From Rhodobiaceae bacterium UBA6963 (lineage in GTDB: Bacteria > Pseudomonadota > Alphaproteobacteria > RS24): a stretch of 20,739 nt of DNA. A model generated the notes under the pieces. The model had not been told where the DNA came from and ran no database searches. It saw only the letters and a program-made list of their open reading frames with translations. The translations under genes and the position numbers were made by a program. Shown here in pieces: positions 6,995 through 14,768 of this stretch. Every line of letters begins with the position of its first letter. Position 1 is the first letter of the stretch. The stretch spans positions 18,681 through 39,419 of the forward strand of contig DJZB01000053.1 of NCBI GenBank assembly GCA_002450335.1. The letters are read 5' to 3'.

Positions 6995-8299
6995 ATGACC
7001 GTATCCCCCGTTAATCCCCTTTTCCCTGATATGCCAGATTGGCAGCAAAAGGCGACCGATAATCTGTGGCCGCCTTATACACAAATGCGTACAACCCCTA
7101 TTGGTCTTCCGGTAGTTGAAGCAGAGGGGGTAAGGATAAAGTTAGCTGATGGTCGTATACTTATAGATGGTGTGTCCTCTTGGTGGTCTGTCTGTCATGG
7201 TTATCGTCATCCACATATTGAACAGGCTGTTATCAGCCAACTGCAAAAACTCCCCCACATCATGCTTGGCGGCTACCAGCATGAACCCGCAGCCCTGCTT
7301 GCCAGACGTCTTGCTGATATTTGTCCGGGCGAGCTTAATCATGTTTTTTTCACCGACTCCGGCTCAGTAGCCATTGAAGTTGGTATGAAAATGGCCATTC
7401 AATTCTGGCTGAATAACGGTGTGAAAGGGCGCCATAAATTCATCCATTTCAGAGGGGGCTATCATGGCGATACTTTTGCCACCATGGCTGTATGTGACCC
7501 TGAAGAGGGGATGCATAGTCATTTTTCAGGGGTGCTGACACCGCAAATTCTTGCTGAATTACCTGTTAACGATGAGCTTTATGAGCTTTTGGACAAGCAG
7601 ATGGCTTCCCATGCCGATGAAGTGGCGGGATTGTTAATCGAGCCTTTAGTTCAGGGTGCTGGCGGTATGGTTTTTCATAGTGAAGAAGTCCTAAAAAAAA
7701 TCGCAGCTTTATGCAAAAAACACGATATTTTGCTGATTGCCGATGAAATTATGACGGGTCTTGGGCGTTTAGGGGACATGGTAGCGTGTCAACGCGCCGA
7801 TGTGATTCCTGATATTATTACTTTTTCAAAAACCCTGACAGGCGGCACTGTGCCTTTAGCAGCAACCATTGCCTCACGCCGGATTTTTGAGGCATTTCTA
7901 GATGATGATCCATCAAAAGCATTGATGCATGGGCCGACTTTTATGGGCAACCCCATTGGCTGTGCGGCTGCGATGGCATCGCTCGATTTATTTGAACTAG
8001 AACCGCGTCTAGATCAGGTAAAAGCCATAGAAAAACAGCTTATCAAAGAGCTTGCGCCTGCGCGGGAGTTCGCTGGGGTTAAAGATGTCAGAGTTTGTGG
8101 TTCTATCGGAGTTATTGAAACTACCGGATTAGGGAACGTGAATTTGCTAAAACAGCGTTTTGTGGAAAAAGGTGTCTGGATACGCCCGTTTGGCAATATT
8201 ATTTACACAATTCCCCCCTATATAATCGGTGAGGACGACTTAACGAAAGTTACCTCGGCGATGGTAAATCTATCCAGAGATTTAAAAAGTAATACTTAA
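6995..8299 (+). CDS. bioA: Adenosylmethionine-8-amino-7-oxononanoate aminotransferase
   Basis: 434-aa class III PLP aminotransferase that converts KAPA to 7,8-diaminopelargonate, usually with S-adenosylmethionine as amino donor. BioA hallmarks are SSWW at 61-64, GGYHGDT at 154-160, Asp250 in the IADEIMTG segment and the Schiff-base Lys279 in TFSKTLTGG. A conserved HGPTFMGNP segment follows. The ATG at 6995 is preceded by a weak GAGAGA. The gene is divergent from bioF-bioD, so the steps from pimeloyl thioester to dethiobiotin (BioF, BioA, BioD) are all encoded here and only BioB is absent. It converges on znuB with 12 nt between the stop codons and no recognisable terminator. Confidence 0.95.
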   Translation: MTVSPVNPLFPDMPDWQQKATDNLWPPYTQMRTTPIGLPVVEAEGVRIKLADGRILIDGVSSWWSVCHGYRHPHIEQAVISQLQKLPHIMLGGYQHEPAALLARRLADICPGELNHVFFTDSGSVAIEVGMKMAIQFWLNNGVKGRHKFIHFRGGYHGDTFATMAVCDPEEGMHSHFSGVLTPQILAELPVNDELYELLDKQMASHADEVAGLLIEPLVQGAGGMVFHSEEVLKKIAALCKKHDILLIADEIMTGLGRLGDMVACQRADVIPDIITFSKTLTGGTVPLAATIASRRIFEAFLDDDPSKALMHGPTFMGNPIGCAAAMASLDLFELEPRLDQVKAIEKQLIKELAPAREFAGVKDVRVCGSIGVIETTGLGNVNLLKQRFVEKGVWIRPFGNIIYTIPPYIIGEDDLTKVTSAMVNLSRDLKSNT

Positions 8300-8311
8300 T
8301 GTTTATTTCTG

Positions 8312-9148
8312 TTAAATTCTTGGGCTTTTTCTTCTTAGAAAAACCGAAATTAACAAAGATATAATAAATATTGTCGTCAATGCGCTAACAATAGTAGGCC
8401 CGGGCGGAAGGTGAATTTCATGTGACGCTATATAGCCCGATAAAACACCCGAAAAAGCGAAAATAACAGCCCATAAAATCATTTTTTCTGGAGTTGTAGA
8501 TATTTGGCGGGCGGCGGCGGCAGGCATAATTAATAATGAGGTAATAAACAGAACGCCTGTGATTTGCAGCCCCATAACAACCAATGCTGTCATGATTCCC
8601 ATCATAATATATTGTAGACGTAACGTCGGAACTCCCTCGGCCCTTGCTAAATCCATATTCAAGGTCATCAGAATGAGAGGTTCCCAGATGAGTTTAAGGA
8701 TAACGGCAATCATCAATGCGCCGATAATCAGAATGATATTCTGGTTCATTGAAATGTTTTCCAGTGAACCAAGTAAGTAAATTTCTAGAAGCGTGTGCGG
8801 ATCAATAGTGTGATTTGGCTCATGGTGAGAGCCATGCCCGGTTTCCAATGCAGACCAGAAGACCAGTAATAATCCTATAGCTAGTGCGCCATGAGCTAAA
8901 ATGCCCAGTAAAGTATCTATGCTCAGCTTTCGTCGATGTTGGAGATAAACCAGCAATATTGCAAAAACCGCACAAATGAGCGCGACGCCAATATTGGGCG
9001 CAAACCCTATAAATAGGCCAACAGCGACGCCTAAAAGTGCGGAATGTGCTATGGCATCTCCGAAATAAGCCATACGACGCCAAACAATCAGACACCCGAC
9101 AGGCCCGGCAATGATTGCCAGAACAAGCGGGGCAATAAGTGCGCTCAT
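8312..9148 (-). CDS. znuB: Zinc (metal) ABC transporter permease, ZnuB type
   Basis: 278-aa inner-membrane protein of the ABC-3 permease family with about eight hydrophobic segments. The N-terminal WRRMAYFGDAIAHSALLG segment (near residues 24-41) is the family signature. A His-rich loop (HGSHHEPNH, around residues 104-112) could contact metal. The conserved LFITSLLIMPAAAAR segment near the C-terminus is typical of ZnuB. It would pass Zn2+ delivered by a periplasmic ZnuA-like protein into the cytoplasm, driven by the ATPase encoded just upstream. The znuC stop and znuB start share base 9148. A manganese or iron substrate cannot be excluded from sequence alone, but the His-rich partner ATPase favours zinc. 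Confidence 0.9.
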   Translation of the reverse strand: MSALIAPLVLAIIAGPVGCLIVWRRMAYFGDAIAHSALLGVAVGLFIGFAPNIGVALICAVFAILLVYLQHRRKLSIDTLLGILAHGALAIGLLLVFWSALETGHGSHHEPNHTIDPHTLLEIYLLGSLENISMNQNIILIIGALMIAVILKLIWEPLILMTLNMDLARAEGVPTLRLQYIMMGIMTALVVMGLQITGVLFITSLLIMPAAAARQISTTPEKMILWAVIFAFSGVLSGYIASHEIHLPPGPTIVSALTTIFIISLLISVFLRRKSPRI

Positions 9149-9870
9149 TAGTCGCCGTCTCCCTTAAAATGGTCATGATCATGTTCATGTGGATAAACAG
9201 CCATCATTTTCGATAAATCGTCCCCGAATATTGAAATGAATTCCGGATCTTGTGTAATCGCTTGCGGCGCACCGGAACAGCAAACATGATGATAAAGGCA
9301 AACCACCTTTTTTGTGGATGCCATGACAAGATGAAGATCGTGTGACACCATCAAAATCGCCTTGTGACGATTATTATAAATTCTTTCAAGCAATTTATAA
9401 AATTCGAGCTGACCTGAAATATCCAGATTTTGCGCTGGTTCATCCAATATTAGTAAATCAGGGTCTCTTGCGAGTGCGCGCGCGAGCATAACGCGTTGGA
9501 TTTCACCACCAGACAGATTATGCATTTGCCTGTCCAAAAGTATTGCAATGTCTGTTTCATTAATAATTTCTGAAAGAAAATCTGCCTTTATTGCTAAATT
9601 TAAAGATAAAAAACGCCTGACTGACAAAGGCAGAACAGGGTCTATTTCCATGCTTTGCGGCATATAGCCGATAGTGAGGCCCGGTTTATGTGTTACGCGC
9701 CCTGAATCTGGGGAAAGAACACCGACAAGGCATTTTAATAACATGGTTTTACCGGCACCATTCGGGCCGACAATTGTCAGGAAATCTTTTTCGTCAACGT
9801 GCAGAGATACATTGTCGAGAATACGCCCGGTTTCTCTCTCAACCGTGATGTTTTGACCATCAATTAGCAT
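9148..9870 (-). CDS. znuC: Zinc (metal) ABC transporter ATPase, ZnuC type
   Basis: 240-aa ABC ATPase. Motifs in order: Walker A GPNGAGKT (35-42), Q-loop Gln72 (YMPQS), signature LSGGE (119-123), Walker B LLILDEP (139-145) and H-loop His177 (VSHD). The C-terminus carries alternating histidines H228, H230, H232 and H234, a metal-binding tail common in ZnuC. It powers the permease encoded directly downstream with a one-base overlap. The gene is preceded, with a 17-nt gap, by the PCu(A)C chaperone gene on the same strand. No znuA or zur lies in the window, so the binding protein must be encoded elsewhere or be unusual. Confidence 0.93.
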   Translation of the reverse strand: MLIDGQNITVERETGRILDNVSLHVDEKDFLTIVGPNGAGKTMLLKCLVGVLSPDSGRVTHKPGLTIGYMPQSMEIDPVLPLSVRRFLSLNLAIKADFLSEIINETDIAILLDRQMHNLSGGEIQRVMLARALARDPDLLILDEPAQNLDISGQLEFYKLLERIYNNRHKAILMVSHDLHLVMASTKKVVCLYHHVCCSGAPQAITQDPEFISIFGDDLSKMMAVYPHEHDHDHFKGDGD

Positions 9871-9887
9871 GGGTATCTTGGCCTGCT

Positions 9888-10328
9888 TTATTTTGTGCCA
9901 TAGGAGATAATCTCAGGAACAAAAGTAACTTGTTCCTCTGTGTCAAAATTCAGCGTAACGCTCATCTCTTCAGAGGCAGAATAGCCAAATACCATTAAAT
10001 GAAGCCCATGTGGTTTTAATAAAACACTTGATTGAGCATTAACAGACAACTTATCAAGACGGCGCATCCGCATAACGCCATCTTTCATATCATGGTTATG
10101 AATTTCTATTTTCTCAGCGGTATTGCTGGTAGCTGATATTAAGGTCTTATTCATGCCAGATGTGTTGGAGAGTTTGAAAAACATAACACCCGGGCGATTG
10201 CCGACTCCCGGGCGGAAAACCGCCTCTTCAATGCTGAAAGAATTGGTTTCTGCATTAGCCTTTGAAGCGATTATTGCTCCTGATATCGAAAGAAAAAAGA
10301 CTAAGCAAAGAGGAAGGGTTTTATACAT
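9888..10328 (-). CDS. Periplasmic copper chaperone, PCu(A)C domain protein
   Basis: 146-aa secreted protein. Residues 1-26 are a signal peptide (charged start, hydrophobic core, A-N-A before residue 27). The mature domain matches the PCu(A)C copper motif Hx10Mx21HxM exactly: His77, Met88, His110 and Met112, within HNHDMKDGVMRM and HGLHLM. Family members hold Cu(I) in the periplasm and help assemble the CuA/CuB sites of cytochrome oxidase, often with Sco proteins. Here it precedes znuC-znuB by 17 nt on the same strand, which hints at joint regulation or a role in handing metal to the importer. No Zur-like palindrome is evident upstream and the Shine-Dalgarno is weak. Confidence 0.9.
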   Translation of the reverse strand: MYKTLPLCLVFFLSISGAIIASKANAETNSFSIEEAVFRPGVGNRPGVMFFKLSNTSGMNKTLISATSNTAEKIEIHNHDMKDGVMRMRRLDKLSVNAQSSVLLKPHGLHLMVFGYSASEEMSVTLNFDTEEQVTFVPEIISYGTK

Positions 10329-10401
10329 TTGGAAGTAAACCTATTCAGGAGACTTAAATTTTTTAGGTACAGCATTTTACAGGAATCCAACATACGTCTA
10401 A

Positions 10402-10899
10402 TTATGGCCTGCGACCAGACATATCGTTCATCTCCTCGAATTTCCTGCTTTTATTTATGGGTGAGTTAAAAGCAGGTTCTGATTTCTTTTCTTTCCGTTT
10501 TACTTGCTTTACCCGCCTTTGTGAGCGGTTAGGAGGGGTATATTGGGTTGATATCTGGGTTATTCTCCAAAACATCATGCCGAGAATTCTTTGAGGCTTT
10601 AGATTATGCCAATGTAATTGAGTTGGGCGCCATACCATGAGCGCGTGTAACAAATAAATAAATCTCAAATAAGCGGGAATTCTGAAAATTTCTACTTGCG
10701 GATCAAGGTAGTTAAGAAGTGACCGACTGTAATATGCGTCGCAATCGCTTCTAATGCATACTGCAACAGCATAATTATTAATCTGTCGATTAATTAAGGC
10801 AACAGACATTTGTTCTTGGTTTAGATATTTCTTGGAAAATATCACATGCATTATTCGCGGTGGTCGCATGTCTTGGTTTTTATTATTTTTCATTTTCAA
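10402..10899 (-). CDS. Truncated GT-B glycosyltransferase-like protein of unknown function
   Basis: 165 aa. Residues ~13-110 look like the start of a GT-B glycosyltransferase: a first beta strand RIMHVIFS, then NRQINNYAVAVCIRSD, an EIFRIPAYLRFIYLL segment and a WRPTQLHWHN strand where GT4 enzymes have their nucleotide-fold core. The second, donor-binding domain with its Ex7E motif is absent. The last ~55 residues are basic, polar and low in complexity (RRVKQVKRKEKK). Only 73 nt separate the stop from the next gene, so no continuation in another frame fits. It may be a decayed glycosyltransferase, or a short protein that kept only the acceptor-side domain. AGGT lies about 7 nt before the ATG. 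The family assignment rests on fold-like patterns only. Confidence 0.55.
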   Translation of the reverse strand: MKMKNNKNQDMRPPRIMHVIFSKKYLNQEQMSVALINRQINNYAVAVCIRSDCDAYYSRSLLNYLDPQVEIFRIPAYLRFIYLLHALMVWRPTQLHWHNLKPQRILGMMFWRITQISTQYTPPNRSQRRVKQVKRKEKKSEPAFNSPINKSRKFEEMNDMSGRRP

Positions 10900-11000
10900 C
10901 CTGACAGGTATATAGCTTCACGCTAGCAGTATTTTCACCTTGCACATATAAGTATTTAATTGAATGATGAGCGCAGTTTAGGGTTTTACACGGAATTGGT

Positions 11001-12356
11001 ATGAACAAAAATCTCGGAAGCTCATTGGTATATTTTACGCTTCCAACAATTGGTTTTGGCTATATGTATGGTCTAATCAATCTTTACCTTATGATTTTTG
11101 CAACCGATTTTTTGGCGATTGCGCCTGCGACTGTCGGGTTTATTTTTGGTATATCGCGTCTTTGGGATGCAATTTCAGACCCGCTTATCGGTCATCTCTC
11201 TGATAACACCAGAACTCGTTTTGGGCGGCGACGTCCATGGCTGGTATTGGCAGCAGTTCCTCTCGGATTTGCATTTTATATGTTATTTAATCCCGCCTCC
11301 GGTTCTGATGAGCTGATTTCCATTTTATGGTTCGGGGGCGCAGTTATTCTTTTTTATACGGCCTCGACACTTTTTTATGTGCCGCATTTTGCTATCGCGG
11401 CTGAGCTCTCGGAAGACTATCACCAGCGAAACCTTATTTTTGGTTGTCGTCACGCAGGCTGGTTGGCCGGTTATGTGATGAGCCTTGGCGGGATTTATTC
11501 CCTGACCATGTTGCACAGCGAGGGTGCTGAACAGGTAATTGATTTTGCAGGCAAACAAGCAACCATTATTGGTATTTTGACGGCAATGAGTGTCTTGATT
11601 TGTGCTTACGGCATGCGTGAAAAACCAGGATTTGCTGACCGTCGGTCAACCTCAGCCTTGCCGGTTATCAAAGATGTGCTCAAAAATATGTATGCGAGAC
11701 GCATTCTGATTGTGAATTTTATGGACAATGTCAGTTTTGCACTGACATCTACGCTCGTCATTTATGTCTGTACTTATATTCTCAATGACGCGAATGTCGC
11801 TTCCGTATTTATTTTATTTTTCATGCTCCCCTCTTTGCTGCTGGTTCCAATCTGGATACCTCTGGCCCGCAAATTCGGTAAAAAGAATCTTTATACGTTC
11901 TCAATGTTGCTTTCCGGGACAGCATTCGGCTCTTTGTTTTTTGCCGATTACGGTAATCTGGCGCATCTTTATATCGCCGGAATAATGGCAGGCACGGCGA
12001 ACGGCTGTAACAATGTTATCGGCCCCTCTATTTTTAGCGACATTATTGATTATGATGAACTACAAACAGGTGATCGCAAAGAGGGGGCTTATTTTGCCGT
12101 GTGGAGTCTCGTATGGAAAAGTTCCACTGCAATCGTTTTGTTTATTCTCGGCATGGTCTTAAGTTTTGTTGGGTTTGAGCCGAATGTGCCTCAGTCAGAT
12201 TTGGTTTTGGACACTATGAAATTTATGTTCACCTTATTGCCTTGTGTATTTTATATAATTGCGGCGTTTTTGTTCAGCTTCTTCAAACTCAATGAAGAGG
12301 CATATAATAATATTCGAAACGAACTTGATACTAACCGCGAAGCCACGCAACTATGA
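11001..12356 (+). CDS. GPH-family (glycoside-pentoside-hexuronide) MFS sugar:cation symporter
   Basis: 451-aa polytopic inner-membrane protein with about 12 hydrophobic segments. The MelB/GPH signature is clear in the first loop: DAISDPLIGHLSD (about 56-68) followed by TRTRFGRRRPW (70-80). A second-half counterpart is seen at GTANGCNNVIGPSIFSDIIDY. Family members co-transport sugars or glycosides with Na+ or H+; some distant members move lipids or other amphiphiles. The substrate is unknown. It overlaps the downstream methyltransferase gene by 4 nt (ATGA at 12353-12356), so the two are co-translated. Its neighbours (glycosyltransferase, methyltransferases, toroid protein) suggest a role in moving a glycosylated or methylated product or a precursor. 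Confidence 0.9.
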   Translation: MNKNLGSSLVYFTLPTIGFGYMYGLINLYLMIFATDFLAIAPATVGFIFGISRLWDAISDPLIGHLSDNTRTRFGRRRPWLVLAAVPLGFAFYMLFNPASGSDELISILWFGGAVILFYTASTLFYVPHFAIAAELSEDYHQRNLIFGCRHAGWLAGYVMSLGGIYSLTMLHSEGAEQVIDFAGKQATIIGILTAMSVLICAYGMREKPGFADRRSTSALPVIKDVLKNMYARRILIVNFMDNVSFALTSTLVIYVCTYILNDANVASVFILFFMLPSLLLVPIWIPLARKFGKKNLYTFSMLLSGTAFGSLFFADYGNLAHLYIAGIMAGTANGCNNVIGPSIFSDIIDYDELQTGDRKEGAYFAVWSLVWKSSTAIVLFILGMVLSFVGFEPNVPQSDLVLDTMKFMFTLLPCVFYIIAAFLFSFFKLNEEAYNNIRNELDTNREATQL

Positions 12357-12985
12357 GTCTATCAGAAACGACGCTATCTTATATTGAAACCATAAAAGGT
12401 TTTATGGATCCTGAAGAAGGACGCGCTCTGCACGATATGGCGTTATCGGTTTTATCAGACTTCCCATATGCTCTATCGGTTGAGATTGGCAGTTATTGTG
12501 GGAAATCCACTATCTATATTGGTGATGCCGTTCGCCAAAGAAGTGGCCTACTGGTGTCTGTTGACCATCATTATGGCTCTGAGGAAAACCAACCGGGCGA
12601 GGCATATTTCGACCCTGACCTTGCCGATGCCGAAACGGGAGGTATGTCTTCATTAGTTGTTTTTCGCCGAACAATTCGTGGGGCGAATTTGGAGGATGTG
12701 GTCGTTCCAGTTGTCGCGCCTTCACGCATGGCGTCGCAGGTTGTGAATGGGGATATAGGTTTTTTGTTTATTGATGGTGGTCATTCCATGCCAGCGGCAC
12801 TTGATGATTACCGCCTTTGGGCGACGCGGGTCATGACCGGTGGGGTTTTGGCAATCCATGATGTCTTCCCAAATCCTGAAGACGGCGGCCGCCCACCCTA
12901 TGAAATTTATAAGTTGGCAATGGCTTCTGGTCTTTTTGAAGAATTAAAGGGTGTGAAATCGCTTCGTTTTTTACGGCGCCTATAA
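12353..12985 (+). CDS. Class I SAM-dependent methyltransferase (Methyltransf_24-like)
   Basis: 210-aa protein with the SAM-binding motif VEIGSYCGKST at 43-53, an acidic strand end near Asp71 (VSVDHH) and the family-typical IDGGHSMPAALDD at 140-152 followed by AIHD at 167-170. This is the pattern of the Methyltransf_24 group, found in O-methyltransferases of sugars, phenols and natural products. The acceptor is not readable. It is coupled by ATGA to the GPH transporter and its stop lies only 2 nt from the stop of the convergent toroid-protein gene. It could be an O-methyltransferase acting on the same product as the convergent operon, but that is inference. Confidence 0.82.
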   Translation: MSLSETTLSYIETIKGFMDPEEGRALHDMALSVLSDFPYALSVEIGSYCGKSTIYIGDAVRQRSGLLVSVDHHYGSEENQPGEAYFDPDLADAETGGMSSLVVFRRTIRGANLEDVVVPVVAPSRMASQVVNGDIGFLFIDGGHSMPAALDDYRLWATRVMTGGVLAIHDVFPNPEDGGRPPYEIYKLAMASGLFEELKGVKSLRFLRRL

Positions 12986-12987
12986 GT

Positions 12988-14055
12988 CTATTCTCTAAAT
13001 AGTTTGCTGGCCGGGGTGATATTGAAAACTGTATCTGTAGCCAGTATAACAGCGCCGGAAGTCCATGGCGGTTTTTCAAGTGGCCAGTTCATTCTTTGCT
13101 CGGTCTGATAGCCCATCCAGTAGCCACCTTCACCATCGCGATATTTGTCGAGCCATGACCAAATTTCTTTGGCCTTGGCATCTCTGCCTGCCTTCATCAG
13201 CGCCATGACCAGTTCAGCAGTTTCGGCAACCGTAACCCATGGCTCTTCACTGACACATTTGCATCCAAAGCCTTCAACAACAAAGACATCCCATTTTTCA
13301 TCCAAGCGTTTCTGCGCGGCTTCCCCATCAAGGACGCCCGTCAAAACAGGATAATACCAGTCCATTGAAAAGTTATCTTTGGGTTGCCAGTTGCGGTCAA
13401 AGCGATTTGGTTTATTGATAAGAGCGTCACGCAATTTATCACGCCCCACAGTCCACTCCTTAATAAGCTGACTGGCGTCGGCGTCGAATGTGGCTAGTTC
13501 TGCAAGTTTCAGAGATGAGTTTAGGCTTTTATAAATTGAACAGCAGCCAGTGACTAATGCATCATCTTCAGGCGTGCTTTCTGTCTCTGCCGCCCAGCGT
13601 ATATCCCCATATTCTGTTTGTAATGAGAGAGAAAACCCAATTGCCTTTTTAACATAAGGCCATGCGGTTTTAACAAAATCTAGATTTTTATTAAGAAGAT
13701 AGTCATGCCAAACAGCTGTTGCGATATAAGCGGCGAAGTTTGTGTCCTTTGTCCGGTTGCCAGCGGCCATACCCTCAGATGAAAAATGCATCTGACCATC
13801 ATCCAGTGGAACTGTGCTTCCGAGTTGTCCCCACCATGAGCCGTCATCAAGTTGGGCATTAAATAGATAATCAAATCCGTGCTTCACGTTTTCTTGCTGA
13901 CCACAAAGGTTGAGTGCCATGACTGCTTCAAGATGATTCCATGGGTCCAGTACGCCATCTTTGAACCAAGGAATGCCTCCATCATCTCTTTGCACGGAAA
14001 TGATTTTTTCTACTGTGCCGTCAAAATAGGGGCTGAGAGTTTTTATGTTCTTCAT
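12988..14055 (-). CDS. Alpha-toroid protein, prenyltransferase/terpene cyclase-like
   Basis: 355-aa protein with repeats of the QxxDGxxW type seen in squalene-hopene cyclases and protein prenyltransferase beta subunits: QRDDGGIPW (22-30), QLDDGSWW (68-75) and YRDGEGGYW (305-313). It is helical throughout, has no signal peptide and lacks an obvious DxDD cyclase acid. At about 350 residues it is half the length of a hopene cyclase, so probably a single (alpha/alpha)6 barrel. Such proteins are usually annotated as prenyltransferase-like. A glycosidase-type (alpha/alpha)6 toroid is a real alternative, since PWNHLEAVMAL and the C-terminal KPPWTSGAV pattern would also fit. The ATG is 2 nt after the stop of the methyltransferase gene upstream, so it is the last gene of the GT4-methyltransferase run. 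Confidence 0.65.
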   Translation of the reverse strand: MKNIKTLSPYFDGTVEKIISVQRDDGGIPWFKDGVLDPWNHLEAVMALNLCGQQENVKHGFDYLFNAQLDDGSWWGQLGSTVPLDDGQMHFSSEGMAAGNRTKDTNFAAYIATAVWHDYLLNKNLDFVKTAWPYVKKAIGFSLSLQTEYGDIRWAAETESTPEDDALVTGCCSIYKSLNSSLKLAELATFDADASQLIKEWTVGRDKLRDALINKPNRFDRNWQPKDNFSMDWYYPVLTGVLDGEAAQKRLDEKWDVFVVEGFGCKCVSEEPWVTVAETAELVMALMKAGRDAKAKEIWSWLDKYRDGEGGYWMGYQTEQRMNWPLEKPPWTSGAVILATDTVFNITPASKLFRE

Positions 14056-14057
14056 AT

Positions 14058-14768
14058 TTATTTTTTGTCGAAATAATAAACGACTGATTTTCCCATAATC
14101 GGATCGAGAAGTTTGCCGAATGCAGCCACGATACCTTTGGGGTTCATCATTTCTGCGACCAGTAATTTATGATAATGGCGAACTCCGAAAGCTTTATCTC
14201 TTTTCACGCCAAGCAAGCACCTTAACCACCAATAGGGGGTATGCAGTCCGTGCGCCCAGTGACGTGCAATTTTTATAAAACCGCGTGACGTGAAATCATC
14301 TTCCAATTCGGTTGCACGAAAAATGCGGATGTGACCGCCCGGTTCATTGTGATAGTCTGCAGATAGAAACCAGCATATCTTTTCCGGCCAGAAGCGGGGT
14401 ACTGAAATACCAATGCGCCCGCCGGGTTTGGTGACACGCAATATTTCGTCAATTGCATAAAGATAATCAGGAATATGTTCCAGTACTTCGGAACAGATAA
14501 CGCGGTCGAATGTGTTGTTCGCAAAGGGGAGGTGAAGTGCATCTGCTACACCAAGACCGAAAACGCTTTTCGATTGACCTGTTAAATCCGGATAGGCAGT
14601 GAAACCCTCTCGTGCGATTAGGATATCCTTAAAGCCAAGGTCCACGCCAATTATCTGACAGTCCTTGTGATAATAAACGGCATGACAATGACGCCCGTGC
14701 CCACATCCAAGATCCAGCACCTTGTGACCTTCTTTAACGTCAAGTTTTTCAAGCTGAATTGTCTGCAT
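14058..14768 (-). CDS. Class I SAM-dependent methyltransferase (type 11)
   Basis: 236 aa. Motif I is VLDLGCGHGRH at 17-27, the acidic loop IIGVDLG follows at 39-45, and the post-motif DALHLPFANNTFD...VICSEVLEHIPD (residues ~96-122) is the hallmark of Methyltransf_11. KPGGRIGISVP then marks motif III. The second half (KICWFLSADYHNEPGGH, HWAHGLHTPYWWLR) is rich in aromatic residues and probably forms the acceptor pocket. The acceptor is unknown; glycosyltransferase context suggests a sugar or lipid-linked glycan. Its ATG lies 20 nt inside the 3' end of the glycosyltransferase gene, with no clear Shine-Dalgarno, so translation is probably coupled. Confidence 0.85.
   Translation of the reverse strand: MQTIQLEKLDVKEGHKVLDLGCGHGRHCHAVYYHKDCQIIGVDLGFKDILIAREGFTAYPDLTGQSKSVFGLGVADALHLPFANNTFDRVICSEVLEHIPDYLYAIDEILRVTKPGGRIGISVPRFWPEKICWFLSADYHNEPGGHIRIFRATELEDDFTSRGFIKIARHWAHGLHTPYWWLRCLLGVKRDKAFGVRHYHKLLVAEMMNPKGIVAAFGKLLDPIMGKSVVYYFDKK

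Noticed and set aside
10329..10401. Zur operator upstream of the PCu(A)C-znuCB genes
   Set aside because: I looked for an AT-rich palindrome of the Zur type and found none worth reporting.
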